Shown: piece after piece, positions 16,433 to 24,988 of the stretch
Layout: the number at the start of each line of letters is the position of its first letter
Position numbering within the stretch: position 1 is the stretch's first letter
NCBI GenBank assembly: GCA_002323245.1
Contig: DCPU01000015.1
Location: 186,001-250,000, forward strand
DNA length: 64,000 bases
DNA from: Mariprofundus sp. UBA1536
GTDB lineage: Bacteria; Pseudomonadota; Zetaproteobacteria; Mariprofundales; Mariprofundaceae
Direction: 5' to 3'
Notes under the pieces: model-generated
The model's input: the letters and a program-made list of their open reading frames with translations, nothing else
What the model was told of the DNA's origin: nothing
The model's database searches: none
Program-made: the position numbers and the translations under genes

Positions 16433-16627
16433 TTAAGCAGGAATACAGTCAGCGCGGAACATGCAATCGTTAAGTGTGCATGTTGGAATTTTCCCAAAAC
16501 AATCCACATTGCCTTCAGCAAGTTGGATAGCGTGGATGATTTCCGGTTTTGTTTTTTTGCTCAAGCCTTTGATATCCAAAGTTTTTGCCGTTGCAAGTAG
16601 TGCGGTTTTAGTGAGTGGTTTAGACAT
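16433..16627 (-). CDS. Small SAP/Rho-N-like domain protein with cysteine motif
   Basis: 64 residues from ATG 16627. An AAGGGA site lies upstream; the longer start at 16645 would place that site inside the coding sequence. Residues ~3-40 (LTKTALLATAKTLDIKGLSKKTKPEIIHAI) form a helix-turn-helix like the SAP or Rho N-terminal domain, which binds nucleic acids. The C-terminal 20 residues contain four Cys (DCFGKIPTCTLNDC...DC), suggesting a metal site or disulfides. I do not know its function. It is convergent with the HhH gene. Confidence 0.65.
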   Translation of the reverse strand: MSKPLTKTALLATAKTLDIKGLSKKTKPEIIHAIQLAEGNVDCFGKIPTCTLNDCMFRADCIPA

Positions 16628-16731
16628 TTTGCGTTTTCCCTTCATACAGTATTTTCACGCAGCTTGCAAAAAAAGGTTTAAAAAGCAAGGGAATACTAGT
16701 TATTCCAACTTAATGAACATAAGCGGGTTGC

Positions 16732-17541
16732 TCACCAGATGATGCAACCAGCTTGTATACCCATGATTTGAAAGCTGAAATACGCGTGCGCAGGGCTTTG
16801 CGCCGCACCATAACATACATGCAAAGGAAGTAGGTGTTCTTCCCTGGGATGGCAAAGTTTTGCTCCTGGTGCTCTGTCCCATTGGCTTAATGCCATGGAT
16901 CTGCTGCTTTCATCGGACATCTCTGCAACTGTGGTTTGTTTGAGCCATTGCTCAAACTGCGCATTGGCTTCTAATACTTCAGGCCCAGCTTTGCCAAAAA
17001 ATGCGCGCATATTATGAAAGGTGAAACCAGAGCCAATGATAAGGATGTTTTCATCATGCAGCGATCGTAGTGCTTTGCCCACTTTGATGTGTTCTTCAGG
17101 ATTGAGCTCAGCTTTTAATGATAACTGCACGCATGGCACATCCGCTTCTGGATACATCAAGGACATAGGCACAAACATACCATGATCAAAACCCCGGTTG
17201 GTTTCTATGCTTGCTTCAATGCGCTGCTCAATCAGCATGCTTTGAATACGGGTTGCAAGCGAGGGTGAGCCTGTGGCTGGATAGGCAAGGGCGTAAGCTT
17301 CGTTAGGGAAGCCATAATAATCATATAAAAGATCAGGTCGGGCTTGGCCGGTGAGGGTAAACACTGGCGCTTCCCAATGGGCACTAATCAATACGATGGC
17401 CTTTGGTTTTTCGATACGGTTTGCGATGTTTTTTAAGCATTGGACGAGTTCATCATGGCCTGCATCACCCAGCAAGGGAAGCGGCCCGCCACCGTGGGAT
17501 AAAAAAACTGCTTTTGCGGCAATAGTCATATTTTTAAGCAT
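16732..17541 (-). CDS. DODA-type extradiol ring-cleavage dioxygenase (YgiD-like, LigB superfamily)
   Basis: 269 residues. The family is a class III extradiol dioxygenase using non-heme iron. Seen: VFLSHGGGPLPLLG with the first metal His, IVLISAHWEAPVFTLT with a second, DHGMFVPMSLMYPEADVPCVQLSL, ILIIGSGFTFHNMRAF and HPREEHLLPLHVCYGAA, the characteristic blocks of E. coli YgiD (4,5-DOPA dioxygenase). The physiological substrate in bacteria is unclear. ATG 17541 has no obvious ribosome-binding site; a second ATG lies at 17529. It stands alone on the minus strand. Confidence 0.87.
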   Translation of the reverse strand: MLKNMTIAAKAVFLSHGGGPLPLLGDAGHDELVQCLKNIANRIEKPKAIVLISAHWEAPVFTLTGQARPDLLYDYYGFPNEAYALAYPATGSPSLATRIQSMLIEQRIEASIETNRGFDHGMFVPMSLMYPEADVPCVQLSLKAELNPEEHIKVGKALRSLHDENILIIGSGFTFHNMRAFFGKAGPEVLEANAQFEQWLKQTTVAEMSDESSRSMALSQWDRAPGAKLCHPREEHLLPLHVCYGAAQSPAHAYFSFQIMGIQAGCIIW

Positions 17542-17581
17542 GAGTTAACTATAATTCAGGCGGGAAAGTTTCACGATGATT

Positions 17582-18970
17582 TTATTGTTGATGTTGCTTT
17601 CGTGCCCGTTTATGTACATACATAGCCCTATCAGCTTTGTCGATGAGTGCTTTAAAAGTATCTAAACTTTTTTGCAGCTCTGGGTGCTCACGACAGGGTT
17701 GATCCAGCGAAGCCTGACCAAAGCTATAGGCCAGTGTATAAGGATGTTGGCCGCTGTTGTTACTTTCTTTCACTGCTTTGGCCAAACGGGTTAAAGGTTG
17801 TTCCAAATCAGTTTGCTGCGTTGCCACTGCAAACTCATCGCCACCGATACGGGCAATTACGTCCGTATCACGAAACGAAGCTTTGAGTAGTAAGGCAAAT
17901 GCTTTGATAGCTTCGGAACCCGCATCATGACCATAAACGTCATTGATGCCTTTAAGATTATCCATATCAAAAAAGACCAACACCAGAGGCGTGTTCAGTC
18001 GAATGCGTTTGAGCAATAGAAATTCACCAAGCACATACAACCCGCGAATATTGTGGATGCCCGTGAGATGATCCATCAATGACATTTGCCTGAGTTCTTC
18101 TTCGAGTTCATTGGACTTTTGCGCAAGTTTCAACACCAGAATCAACATAGCGATAGCAAAAGAGCTGGCCAGCATTGAGGAAGCATATCCTGCTTCGACC
18201 CATTGTTGATCAATGGCGACGTAGGTGGCACTCACAAGAAATAAAGGCAATAAAAATACCCAGGGCATGGATAATCGCGCCAAATAACTGCCCATGCCAA
18301 TGCTGGTGAGTACGGAAAATAAGCCCTGGCGGGAGCGGTAAAGAAAGATGCCGTAAACAGTGACGATCATGCAAATAATTGTTTGCGGTGATGTGTGAAT
18401 GGTTGATGTGGTTTGAAACATATGCACAGCGTTGTAAAAGTAACCACCACCAAGCAGTAAAACAAAACCCAGAATCGTCAAGGAAATAGCATTAAGCGCT
18501 GTATCATGGCTGCCATTTGTGATTTTTTCATACAAAAAATAATAGGTGCAAAGTAAGAAAAAGGTGTCTGTTTGCAGCGGTATGTGACCAGTTATAGAGG
18601 CGTGAGTATCGTTGCCGATGAGGTTGCCCAACCATGCGATATTCCAACCCCAGTAACCAAGCAAAGCCGATAAACTTAGGACGAAGAGTAAGCTCAGCGC
18701 TGCCCACACTTTGCCATTTTGCTGCACTGGGTCTGAAAGATGTTTGATAAGAAATAAGCACAATAAGATGCATATAGCAGTGTTGGCTTTCATGCCGTGC
18801 CAACCTGAAGGTAGCAGGGTTGCAAAAAAGGGGAATATCCAAGCCAATAAAATGGCGACGCAAACCACAGTCGCAATTGTAAATAACACATTGCGAACAC
18901 TGGTAAGCGCTATCACCAGTCGAATATCTGGCTGATAGGAAGGACTATGTACAAAGTTGATTGTTTTCAT
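17582..18970 (-). CDS. Membrane-bound diguanylate cyclase
   Basis: 462 residues. The N-terminal ~285 residues hold about eight transmembrane helices, with no recognised extracellular domain, similar in shape to MASE-type sensors. A GGDEF domain follows (MDHLTGIHNIRGL start; FFDMDNLKGINDVYGHDAG). The active site GGDEF (376-380) and the I-site RDTD (367-370) are both intact, so c-di-GMP synthesis with product inhibition is expected. It lies directly downstream of the hybrid histidine kinase gene on the same strand, with an 87-base gap, which suggests joint signalling. Confidence 0.88.
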   Translation of the reverse strand: MKTINFVHSPSYQPDIRLVIALTSVRNVLFTIATVVCVAILLAWIFPFFATLLPSGWHGMKANTAICILLCLFLIKHLSDPVQQNGKVWAALSLLFVLSLSALLGYWGWNIAWLGNLIGNDTHASITGHIPLQTDTFFLLCTYYFLYEKITNGSHDTALNAISLTILGFVLLLGGGYFYNAVHMFQTTSTIHTSPQTIICMIVTVYGIFLYRSRQGLFSVLTSIGMGSYLARLSMPWVFLLPLFLVSATYVAIDQQWVEAGYASSMLASSFAIAMLILVLKLAQKSNELEEELRQMSLMDHLTGIHNIRGLYVLGEFLLLKRIRLNTPLVLVFFDMDNLKGINDVYGHDAGSEAIKAFALLLKASFRDTDVIARIGGDEFAVATQQTDLEQPLTRLAKAVKESNNSGQHPYTLAYSFGQASLDQPCREHPELQKSLDTFKALIDKADRAMYVHKRARKQHQQ

Positions 18971-19057
18971 TCATGTCCCTCTGTAGCTGTTCTGAGTGAT
19001 GCCTTTGCATAACTAGCATAAATGTTGCCATGCAGATTTAGAATCTTAAGGATGACT

Positions 19058-21145
19058 TTATTTTGTGAGCGCTTTGGTGATGATGGTTGACAAATCCAGG
19101 GCAGAGATGGGCTTGCGAATAAGGATGCTATCCTGGGGTAAATCCGGGCGCTGTTCGGGATCATCGCGGCTGTAAGCAGAGAAGAATAAAATTGGCTTTT
19201 CTGGTGCTAGTGCGTGAATTGCTTGCGCTGCTTCAATGCCATTGGTTTTGGGCATCATCACATCCATCAATATCAAATCACAGCAAGATGCATTTTCTTG
19301 TATCAAGGCTATGGCCTCATCACCATCTGCTGCCAGTAGGGTTTGATAACCCAAAGCAATCAGGATATCGCGGGTAGATTCGCGTACATCGGCAGAATCA
19401 TCCACCAGCATAAGCGTGTGTGGGTGCGAGTTTAGATCCACTAGTGAAGTGCTTTTTTGTTGTGGACTTGCAGTCGTTTCTGAAGCGCTAAGCGGGATAT
19501 AGATATGAAAGCAAGTGCCTTGATTGATCTCACTTTCAAGGGTGATGATGCCACTATGGGTTTTAATGGTGCCGTGAACCATGGATAAGCCTAGGCCAAA
19601 GCCTTGCCCAACTTTCTTGGTGGTGTAAAAGGGCTCGAAAATATGATCTTGCACTGCTGGTGCTATGCCATGTCCATTATCACAAAGACGGATGTAAGCC
19701 ATTTCTGTGTTGTGTTCTAGATGGTGTAAATCAGCAAAGGAAGCATCCGTCACCCATACACGGAGTTCGCAATTTATGCTTGGCGATGTTGAATCTTTGC
19801 AGGCGTCACGGGCATTGAGCAGGAGGTTGATGAACACTTGTTGCAATTGGGAGCTATCACCATCGACCCAGATTTCCTCGTTTGGAATGGTCCAGTTTAC
19901 GGCGATATTCGAAGGGATGGATTCGCGAATTAAGCTGAGTGTGCTTTGGGTGACTTCGGTGAGATTGGTGCGTCGTTTGATCATGCGCCGCTTGCGCGCA
20001 AAGGATAAAAGCTGATCAATCATTTCGCTGGTTTGCATCGCCAGTTTATCGACTTGATCCAGTCGTTTTTGCACAGGGTCATCCGAAGATACAGCTTGTT
20101 TGGCAAGGAATATATGGTTGGTGATGGATGTAAGCATATTATTCACATTATGGGCAATGCCGCCTGCCAGGGTGCCCACAGCTTCCATTTTTCGGCTTTG
20201 TTGCAAGGCATCTTCAAGCTTTAACTGCTTTGTTACATCACGAGAGACGAGAAGCACCATCCACTCACCTTTGCCGTTTCGAATAAGGGTTCCCTTGCTC
20301 TCCAACCAAACCCAACCACCACCTTTGGTAGCATAACGATAGCGCAATTCCTGAGGAGTTCCGTTAACAACTTTGGACAAAGCCTTGGTAGCCATCAAAC
20401 GGTCGTCGGGGTGGAGGTAATCCAAGCCCATGATGCCAATGACCTCGCTTTCATCAAAGCCTGTAATACGATAGTAGGCAGGATTGGCGTAAAGGATACG
20501 TGACAGCGGGTCAATAATACCAACGATATCCGATGAATGGTTCAAAATGCTGTGTACATTGACCTGACTAAGCTCGTTACCCAATTGTTGGCTAAGGCGA
20601 TGTGATTCAAGCAAATAAACAATACCACTGACAAAGATATAGGCACCAACAAGATGAATATACTCATCGATGTTGTAGATGCTTTGCCCCCAGACATAAT
20701 GATTGATGATAAAAAAGAGGGTGTTGAAGAGAATGAACGATACATTCCAAAAAACGCTGCTGGTGCCAGTAAGTAGCGCAAAAATCACGGGTGGTACCAA
20801 AGACCAGATTATCCCTGTATGATGAACACCTCCCGACTGTAAGAGATAGGTATAGATGAGCCAGGTCATCGCGCTCATTAAAATCATCAGAAGCCTGGTG
20901 CTCATCATGTTTTTAAGGGTGAGGTGCCAACAGAGCAAGATGACAGGCACAGCCGATGCAAGGATGATAGCCAATAGAAGTTCATCACTTATAAAGGCCA
21001 CAACAGCAAAAAGAAGGATGATGAAAATACTCAGCCGCTTCATCAAAGTAAATTGATTAGATAGCGCTATTTTTCCAGCATTCCTGGGTTTGTGCTCATG
21101 CGAAATAAGGTCATCAATAAAGCTGCGTTGCTCTTGGAGAGACAT
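19058..21145 (-). CDS. Hybrid sensor histidine kinase (TM-PAS-HisKA-HATPase-REC)
   Basis: 695 residues. About six transmembrane helices occupy residues 35-180, then a PAS domain (~198-310; DIVGIIDPLSRILYANPAYY, a YATKGGGWVWLESKG tail). The HisKA box is AGGIAHNVNNMLTSI with phospho-acceptor His332; the ATPase domain has NARDACKD, LCDNGHGIAP and GFGLGLSMV. A C-terminal receiver domain has the phospho-acceptor Asp628 (LILMDVMMP). It probably autophosphorylates and passes phosphate to its own receiver; the final output partner is unknown. The adjacent downstream diguanylate cyclase is a candidate partner by position only. Confidence 0.92.
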   Translation of the reverse strand: MSLQEQRSFIDDLISHEHKPRNAGKIALSNQFTLMKRLSIFIILLFAVVAFISDELLLAIILASAVPVILLCWHLTLKNMMSTRLLMILMSAMTWLIYTYLLQSGGVHHTGIIWSLVPPVIFALLTGTSSVFWNVSFILFNTLFFIINHYVWGQSIYNIDEYIHLVGAYIFVSGIVYLLESHRLSQQLGNELSQVNVHSILNHSSDIVGIIDPLSRILYANPAYYRITGFDESEVIGIMGLDYLHPDDRLMATKALSKVVNGTPQELRYRYATKGGGWVWLESKGTLIRNGKGEWMVLLVSRDVTKQLKLEDALQQSRKMEAVGTLAGGIAHNVNNMLTSITNHIFLAKQAVSSDDPVQKRLDQVDKLAMQTSEMIDQLLSFARKRRMIKRRTNLTEVTQSTLSLIRESIPSNIAVNWTIPNEEIWVDGDSSQLQQVFINLLLNARDACKDSTSPSINCELRVWVTDASFADLHHLEHNTEMAYIRLCDNGHGIAPAVQDHIFEPFYTTKKVGQGFGLGLSMVHGTIKTHSGIITLESEINQGTCFHIYIPLSASETTASPQQKSTSLVDLNSHPHTLMLVDDSADVRESTRDILIALGYQTLLAADGDEAIALIQENASCCDLILMDVMMPKTNGIEAAQAIHALAPEKPILFFSAYSRDDPEQRPDLPQDSILIRKPISALDLSTIITKALTK

Positions 21146-21213
21146 ACCATTTCCTATGGATGTGACTTAGATTCAACAGGATTCATCAATTGACGTAACA
21201 AATCAAGTCTGGC

Positions 21214-22311
21214 TTAGCTTGATGGCCTTAGCGTAAAGTTTCCGGAAGCTACAGTTTGACCGTTGAGGATGATGTCCAGCTTATGATTTCCTGGGTAATA
21301 AGTGCGCGTGCTCATTGGCCTGAAACTAAAATTTTTCACGATACTTTTGTTCAACGCATTGCTTTCAAATTCTGAAATTTGAAAAACCTTTCGGTGAGGG
21401 CGGCCATTTTTTTTCATAAAAGAAAGTGCAAATTCAAGTCGTATTTTTCCAATTGATTCTTTGCTTTGCAGGGTCAATGAAAATTGTAGTGAACCTTGCC
21501 AGGGAACTTCAATAGTGTGTTTGAAATCGGCTATCTGTATATGGTCTGCTGGTGTATAACCAAACAGTTTCAAGGTTTGGGGTATGCCTTGCTTGAGCAT
21601 GGTGCGGCATGCATGTTTGATAAGTTGATCGGTGTGCCGGTTTTTACCCAGCCAGCTTTTGGCAGTCTGGTACACCAAAGCCGGGTGATCTTTGGCAATG
21701 TCATTGAGGTTGTTGGCCACACTTTTGCGCACATATGCACTCGCATCTTCTTTGAGTAAGGTCAGAATAGGCAGAATCGGGGCGGGGTCTTGGATAAAGG
21801 CAGGAAGTTGCATGGCCCAGGGCAATCGTGGGCGACAGCCTTCAGAGGCAAGACGGCGTATATGCGCGTTATCATGGGTTGCCCATTCCAACATTTGCTG
21901 CATGGCGGCTTCGGGATAGCGAAGAATAAATGGGCGAATGGCAAACTCAGCGCTGGAATAAGATGTAAAAAAGGCAAGGGCTGGCATGGCCAATTTAAAG
22001 TCATGGAGTGCAAAGCGTGCGACATAATCAGGAAAAAACATGGCTTCAAAGCCCCGCATTTTATGGCGCTGGTTGAGCTCGGCATTGGCGATTTGAAGTG
22101 CGGTTATGTTGTCTGCCAAGTTCTCGGATAAACAAGCATGCAAAGATTCGCTGATATGCTGCATGCGCGCTTTGAGCGCTTTATTTTCCCAATCTTTGCT
22201 ATAGATAAGTCGTTTGAAGTCATCGGTACTAAAGCTGGGAAAGCTAAGTTGCATGGCTGTGCAAAGTGCATCAAAGAATACCGGGCTGTAGACGTTTTTA
22301 AGCGGCTCCAT
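21214..22311 (-). CDS. DNA alkylation repair protein, AlkC-like HEAT-repeat family
   Basis: 365 residues. The family is a HEAT-like-repeat DNA glycosylase that removes alkylated bases such as 3-methyladenine. N-terminal helices with FDALCTAMQLSFPSF, helical repeats with EWATHDNAHIRRLASEGCRPRLPWA and EDASAYVRKSVANNLNDIAKDHP are characteristic of AlkC/AlkD relatives. The C-terminal ~90 residues (IEVPWQGSLQFSLTLQ to NGQTVASGNFTLRP) look like a beta-sandwich extension seen in AlkC. It ends 2 bases from tadA in the same direction. Confidence 0.82.
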   Translation of the reverse strand: MEPLKNVYSPVFFDALCTAMQLSFPSFSTDDFKRLIYSKDWENKALKARMQHISESLHACLSENLADNITALQIANAELNQRHKMRGFEAMFFPDYVARFALHDFKLAMPALAFFTSYSSAEFAIRPFILRYPEAAMQQMLEWATHDNAHIRRLASEGCRPRLPWAMQLPAFIQDPAPILPILTLLKEDASAYVRKSVANNLNDIAKDHPALVYQTAKSWLGKNRHTDQLIKHACRTMLKQGIPQTLKLFGYTPADHIQIADFKHTIEVPWQGSLQFSLTLQSKESIGKIRLEFALSFMKKNGRPHRKVFQISEFESNALNKSIVKNFSFRPMSTRTYYPGNHKLDIILNGQTVASGNFTLRPSS

Positions 22312-22313
22312 GT

Positions 22314-22793
22314 TTAATCTTGGGTGGCTTTCTTGGTTTTTCGTCTATCTTGAAAAAAGGTGCGTAAAGTCGCAGCGCATTCGTCTGCTAGTACACCTTT
22401 GGAGATGTGGGGTTGATGGTTGAGGCGTTCATCAGATAAAGCTTGGTATAACGAGGAAACGGCTCCTGTTTTTAAATCATCCGCGCCGTAAACCACATGT
22501 TTGATGCGGGCGTGAATTATAGCACCAGCGCACATCAAACAAGGCTCTAAGGTGACATACAATGTGCTGCCGATAAGGCGATAATTGCCTGTGGCTTGCA
22601 TAGCCTGACGCATGACTGCGATTTCAGCATGGGCAGTGCCATCGTGGTTGGTGATAGGAGCATTGTGCGCAGAAAAGATATCGCCGTTTGCCGACACCAA
22701 AACCGCCCCTACTGGTACTTCGCCCATAGCGGCAGCAAGCTCAGCTTGCTTGAGGGCAAGCCGCATCATGTCTTCGTGGCTAGCGTTTAACAT
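22314..22793 (-). CDS. tadA: tRNA-specific adenosine deaminase
   Basis: 159 residues. It converts A34 to inosine in tRNA-Arg (ACG). The zinc site is visible: HAEIAVM (His and catalytic Glu) and PCLMCAGAIIHARI (two Cys), with GEVPVGAVLV near the start and FGAD-like VVYGADDLKTGAVSSLY after it. The ORF begins directly at the end of the upstream OppC-type permease gene, so cotranscription is likely, though the functions are unrelated. Confidence 0.94.
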   Translation of the reverse strand: MLNASHEDMMRLALKQAELAAAMGEVPVGAVLVSANGDIFSAHNAPITNHDGTAHAEIAVMRQAMQATGNYRLIGSTLYVTLEPCLMCAGAIIHARIKHVVYGADDLKTGAVSSLYQALSDERLNHQPHISKGVLADECAATLRTFFQDRRKTKKATQD

Positions 22794-23612
22794 TTATCGT
22801 TCCAAGCGGGGGTCGAAGATATCGCGCAAACCTTCACCGAGCAGATTATACCCCAGCACCGTGATGAGGATGGCAAGCCCTGGGTAAACCGAGAGCCACC
22901 ATGCAATTTGGATATTGTCTTTGCCTTCAGTGAGCATATTACCCCACGAGGCCGTGGGTGGTTGCACGCCAAGACCAAGGAATGATAAGCCTGATTCAAT
23001 TAAGACAGCACCAGCAATACCAAGCACTGCAGAGACGATCAAAGGGCCAAGGGCGTTGGGTAAAAGATAGGACCAAATCAAGCGCAATGGTGGGGTGCCA
23101 ATGCTGCGTGCGGCCAAGACAAACTCGCGCTCGCGCAGGCTTAAAAACTCAGCTCGTACCAAACGCGATACACCCATCCACGAAGTGAGACCGATAATAA
23201 TCATGATGTTCCAAATAGAGGGCTCTAAAAAGGCAATCACAGCTAAAATCAAAAAGAAAGTAGGAAAGCACAAGACCATGTCCGTCCAGCGCATGATCAC
23301 ATTATCCCACAAGCCACTGTTGTATCCAGCAATGGCACCAAGAATGGTACCTATCACCAAGGCTATGCCCACTGCCACAAAGCCCACAAGCAAGGAAATA
23401 CGCGCGCCGTATAATAGCCTAGAGAACACATCACGCCCTAAAGTGTCGGTACCACACCAGTGCGCTGGGCTTGGGGGAAGTAACATATCACGAATGACGA
23501 TGTGGTTAGGATCATAGGGTGCAAGCCAAGGTGCAAAAATGGCAATAAACGAAACAAGGGCAACGATTGCTGCCCCTGTTAACATCAATGGATTTTGTTT
23601 GAGCCAATTCAA
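22794..23612 (-). CDS. ABC transporter permease, OppC/DppC type
   Basis: 272 residues and about six transmembrane helices. The N-terminal HWCGTDTLGRDVFSRLLYGARISLLVG is the OppC/DppC signature, and the EAA loop is in EFVLAARSIGTPPLRLIWSYLLPN. Such permeases import di- or oligopeptides or nickel with an OppB-type partner, two ATPases and a binding protein. None of those partners is in this window; the flanking genes are phoH and tadA. This is therefore an orphan subunit here, and partners must lie elsewhere. Confidence 0.9.
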   Translation of the reverse strand: MNWLKQNPLMLTGAAIVALVSFIAIFAPWLAPYDPNHIVIRDMLLPPSPAHWCGTDTLGRDVFSRLLYGARISLLVGFVAVGIALVIGTILGAIAGYNSGLWDNVIMRWTDMVLCFPTFFLILAVIAFLEPSIWNIMIIIGLTSWMGVSRLVRAEFLSLREREFVLAARSIGTPPLRLIWSYLLPNALGPLIVSAVLGIAGAVLIESGLSFLGLGVQPPTASWGNMLTEGKDNIQIAWWLSVYPGLAILITVLGYNLLGEGLRDIFDPRLER

Positions 23613-23614
23613 GC

Positions 23615-24973
23615 TTATAACACCTCAGCAGCATAGGCAGCCAAGCGCGAGCGCTCACTAGCTTTAAGAACCACGTGGCCAGCGTGTTGCCAATCGGCAA
23701 AACGTTGTACAGCCAGTGTTAAACCATTGGTATGGGCGGTTAGGTAAGGCGTATCAATTTGGGCGTTGTTGCCCAGAATCAGAATTTTTGAGCCTTCGCC
23801 CATACGCGTGATCAACGTTTTCATTTGATGCGGCGTTAAGTTTTGCGCCTCATCAATAATCAACCAAGTTTTGCTGAATGTGCGACCGCGGGCAAAGGAT
23901 AGCGTCGCAATTTCAATGCGGTGTTGGCCAAGCACAGTACCTAAATCACTCACTGCTTCATCGAGTAGGTAAGACAAGTTATCTGTGATTGCGCCCATCC
24001 ACGGCTCAATTTTTTCTTTTTCAGTGCCGGGTAGGAAGCCGATATCTTGCCCCATGGGCACAGTAGCGCGGGTGACCAGAATCTTTTCATACAATCCCAA
24101 ATCTAATGTTTGGTGCAAGCCAGCTGCCAAAGCCATGAGCGTTTTGCCCGAGCCAGCTACCCCCATAATGGCTACCAAATCCAATTCGGCATCCATCAGT
24201 AAGTTCATGGCCAGACTTTGTTCCATATTGCGCGCTTTTACACCCCAAACGGCATGGCGATCGGAGCGGTATGGGCAGATATCATCAAGGGTGATGATAT
24301 CGTTTTCTGCGATTGTAACGCAGCGCAAAGCTACTTCTCGATCACCAGGTAAAATAACAAAGCTATTGATATGTGGCAGAGGAATGTCTTTGGGCCAAGT
24401 GACCACATAGCGGTTGCCATGCTCGCTTTCTGTTACCTTCATATCTTTGGCCATGCCTTCCCACTGTTCTTCACTTAATGTGATGGTTCCGGTGGAAAGT
24501 ACATTGATGTCATCTACGACGCGGTCGGAGCGGTAATCTTCGGATTTAAGACCAAGGGCGCGAGCTTTGATGCGGCAGTTGATGTCTTTAGATACCAACA
24601 CCACATGCTTGTCGGGATATTTTTGCTGCAAACGCATGGTTACAGCAAGGATGCGGTTATCGCCGATGTCTTTGGTGAATCCTTGGGGTAGGCCATCGGT
24701 GGTATCATCCATCTCAAAATATAAACGGCCACCACCATGCAATTCAAAACCATCGGCTATGTTTTCCTGTTCAGCTACGATGGTATCAAGCGTGCGGGAA
24801 ACTTCGCGGATGTTGCGGGCATTTTCATCCATGCCGCGTTTGACCTTATCCATTTCTTCCAAAACCACGATGGGAATGACCACATTGTGTTCATCAAAGC
24901 GCAGTAGCGCGTTGGGGTCGTGAATCAGTACATTGGTGTCTAAAACATAGATGTAAGGCGAGGTCTTGGTCAT
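23615..24973 (-). CDS. PhoH family protein with N-terminal PIN domain (PhoH2-like)
   Basis: 452 residues. Residues 1-130 are a PIN nuclease domain (YVLDTNVLIHDPNALL, EEMDKVKRG, DNRILAVTM with acidic residues in place). The second half is a PhoH ATPase with Walker A AIMGVAGSGKTLMAL and Walker B WLIIDEAQNLTPHQMK. This PIN-PhoH architecture is the PhoH2 type, shown in some bacteria to be an RNA helicase and ribonuclease. It sits between the OppC-type permease and cstA on the minus strand with 2- and 15-base gaps. Confidence 0.9.
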   Translation of the reverse strand: MTKTSPYIYVLDTNVLIHDPNALLRFDEHNVVIPIVVLEEMDKVKRGMDENARNIREVSRTLDTIVAEQENIADGFELHGGGRLYFEMDDTTDGLPQGFTKDIGDNRILAVTMRLQQKYPDKHVVLVSKDINCRIKARALGLKSEDYRSDRVVDDINVLSTGTITLSEEQWEGMAKDMKVTESEHGNRYVVTWPKDIPLPHINSFVILPGDREVALRCVTIAENDIITLDDICPYRSDRHAVWGVKARNMEQSLAMNLLMDAELDLVAIMGVAGSGKTLMALAAGLHQTLDLGLYEKILVTRATVPMGQDIGFLPGTEKEKIEPWMGAITDNLSYLLDEAVSDLGTVLGQHRIEIATLSFARGRTFSKTWLIIDEAQNLTPHQMKTLITRMGEGSKILILGNNAQIDTPYLTAHTNGLTLAVQRFADWQHAGHVVLKASERSRLAAYAAEVL

Positions 24974-24988
24974 AACTACTCCCTGAGT

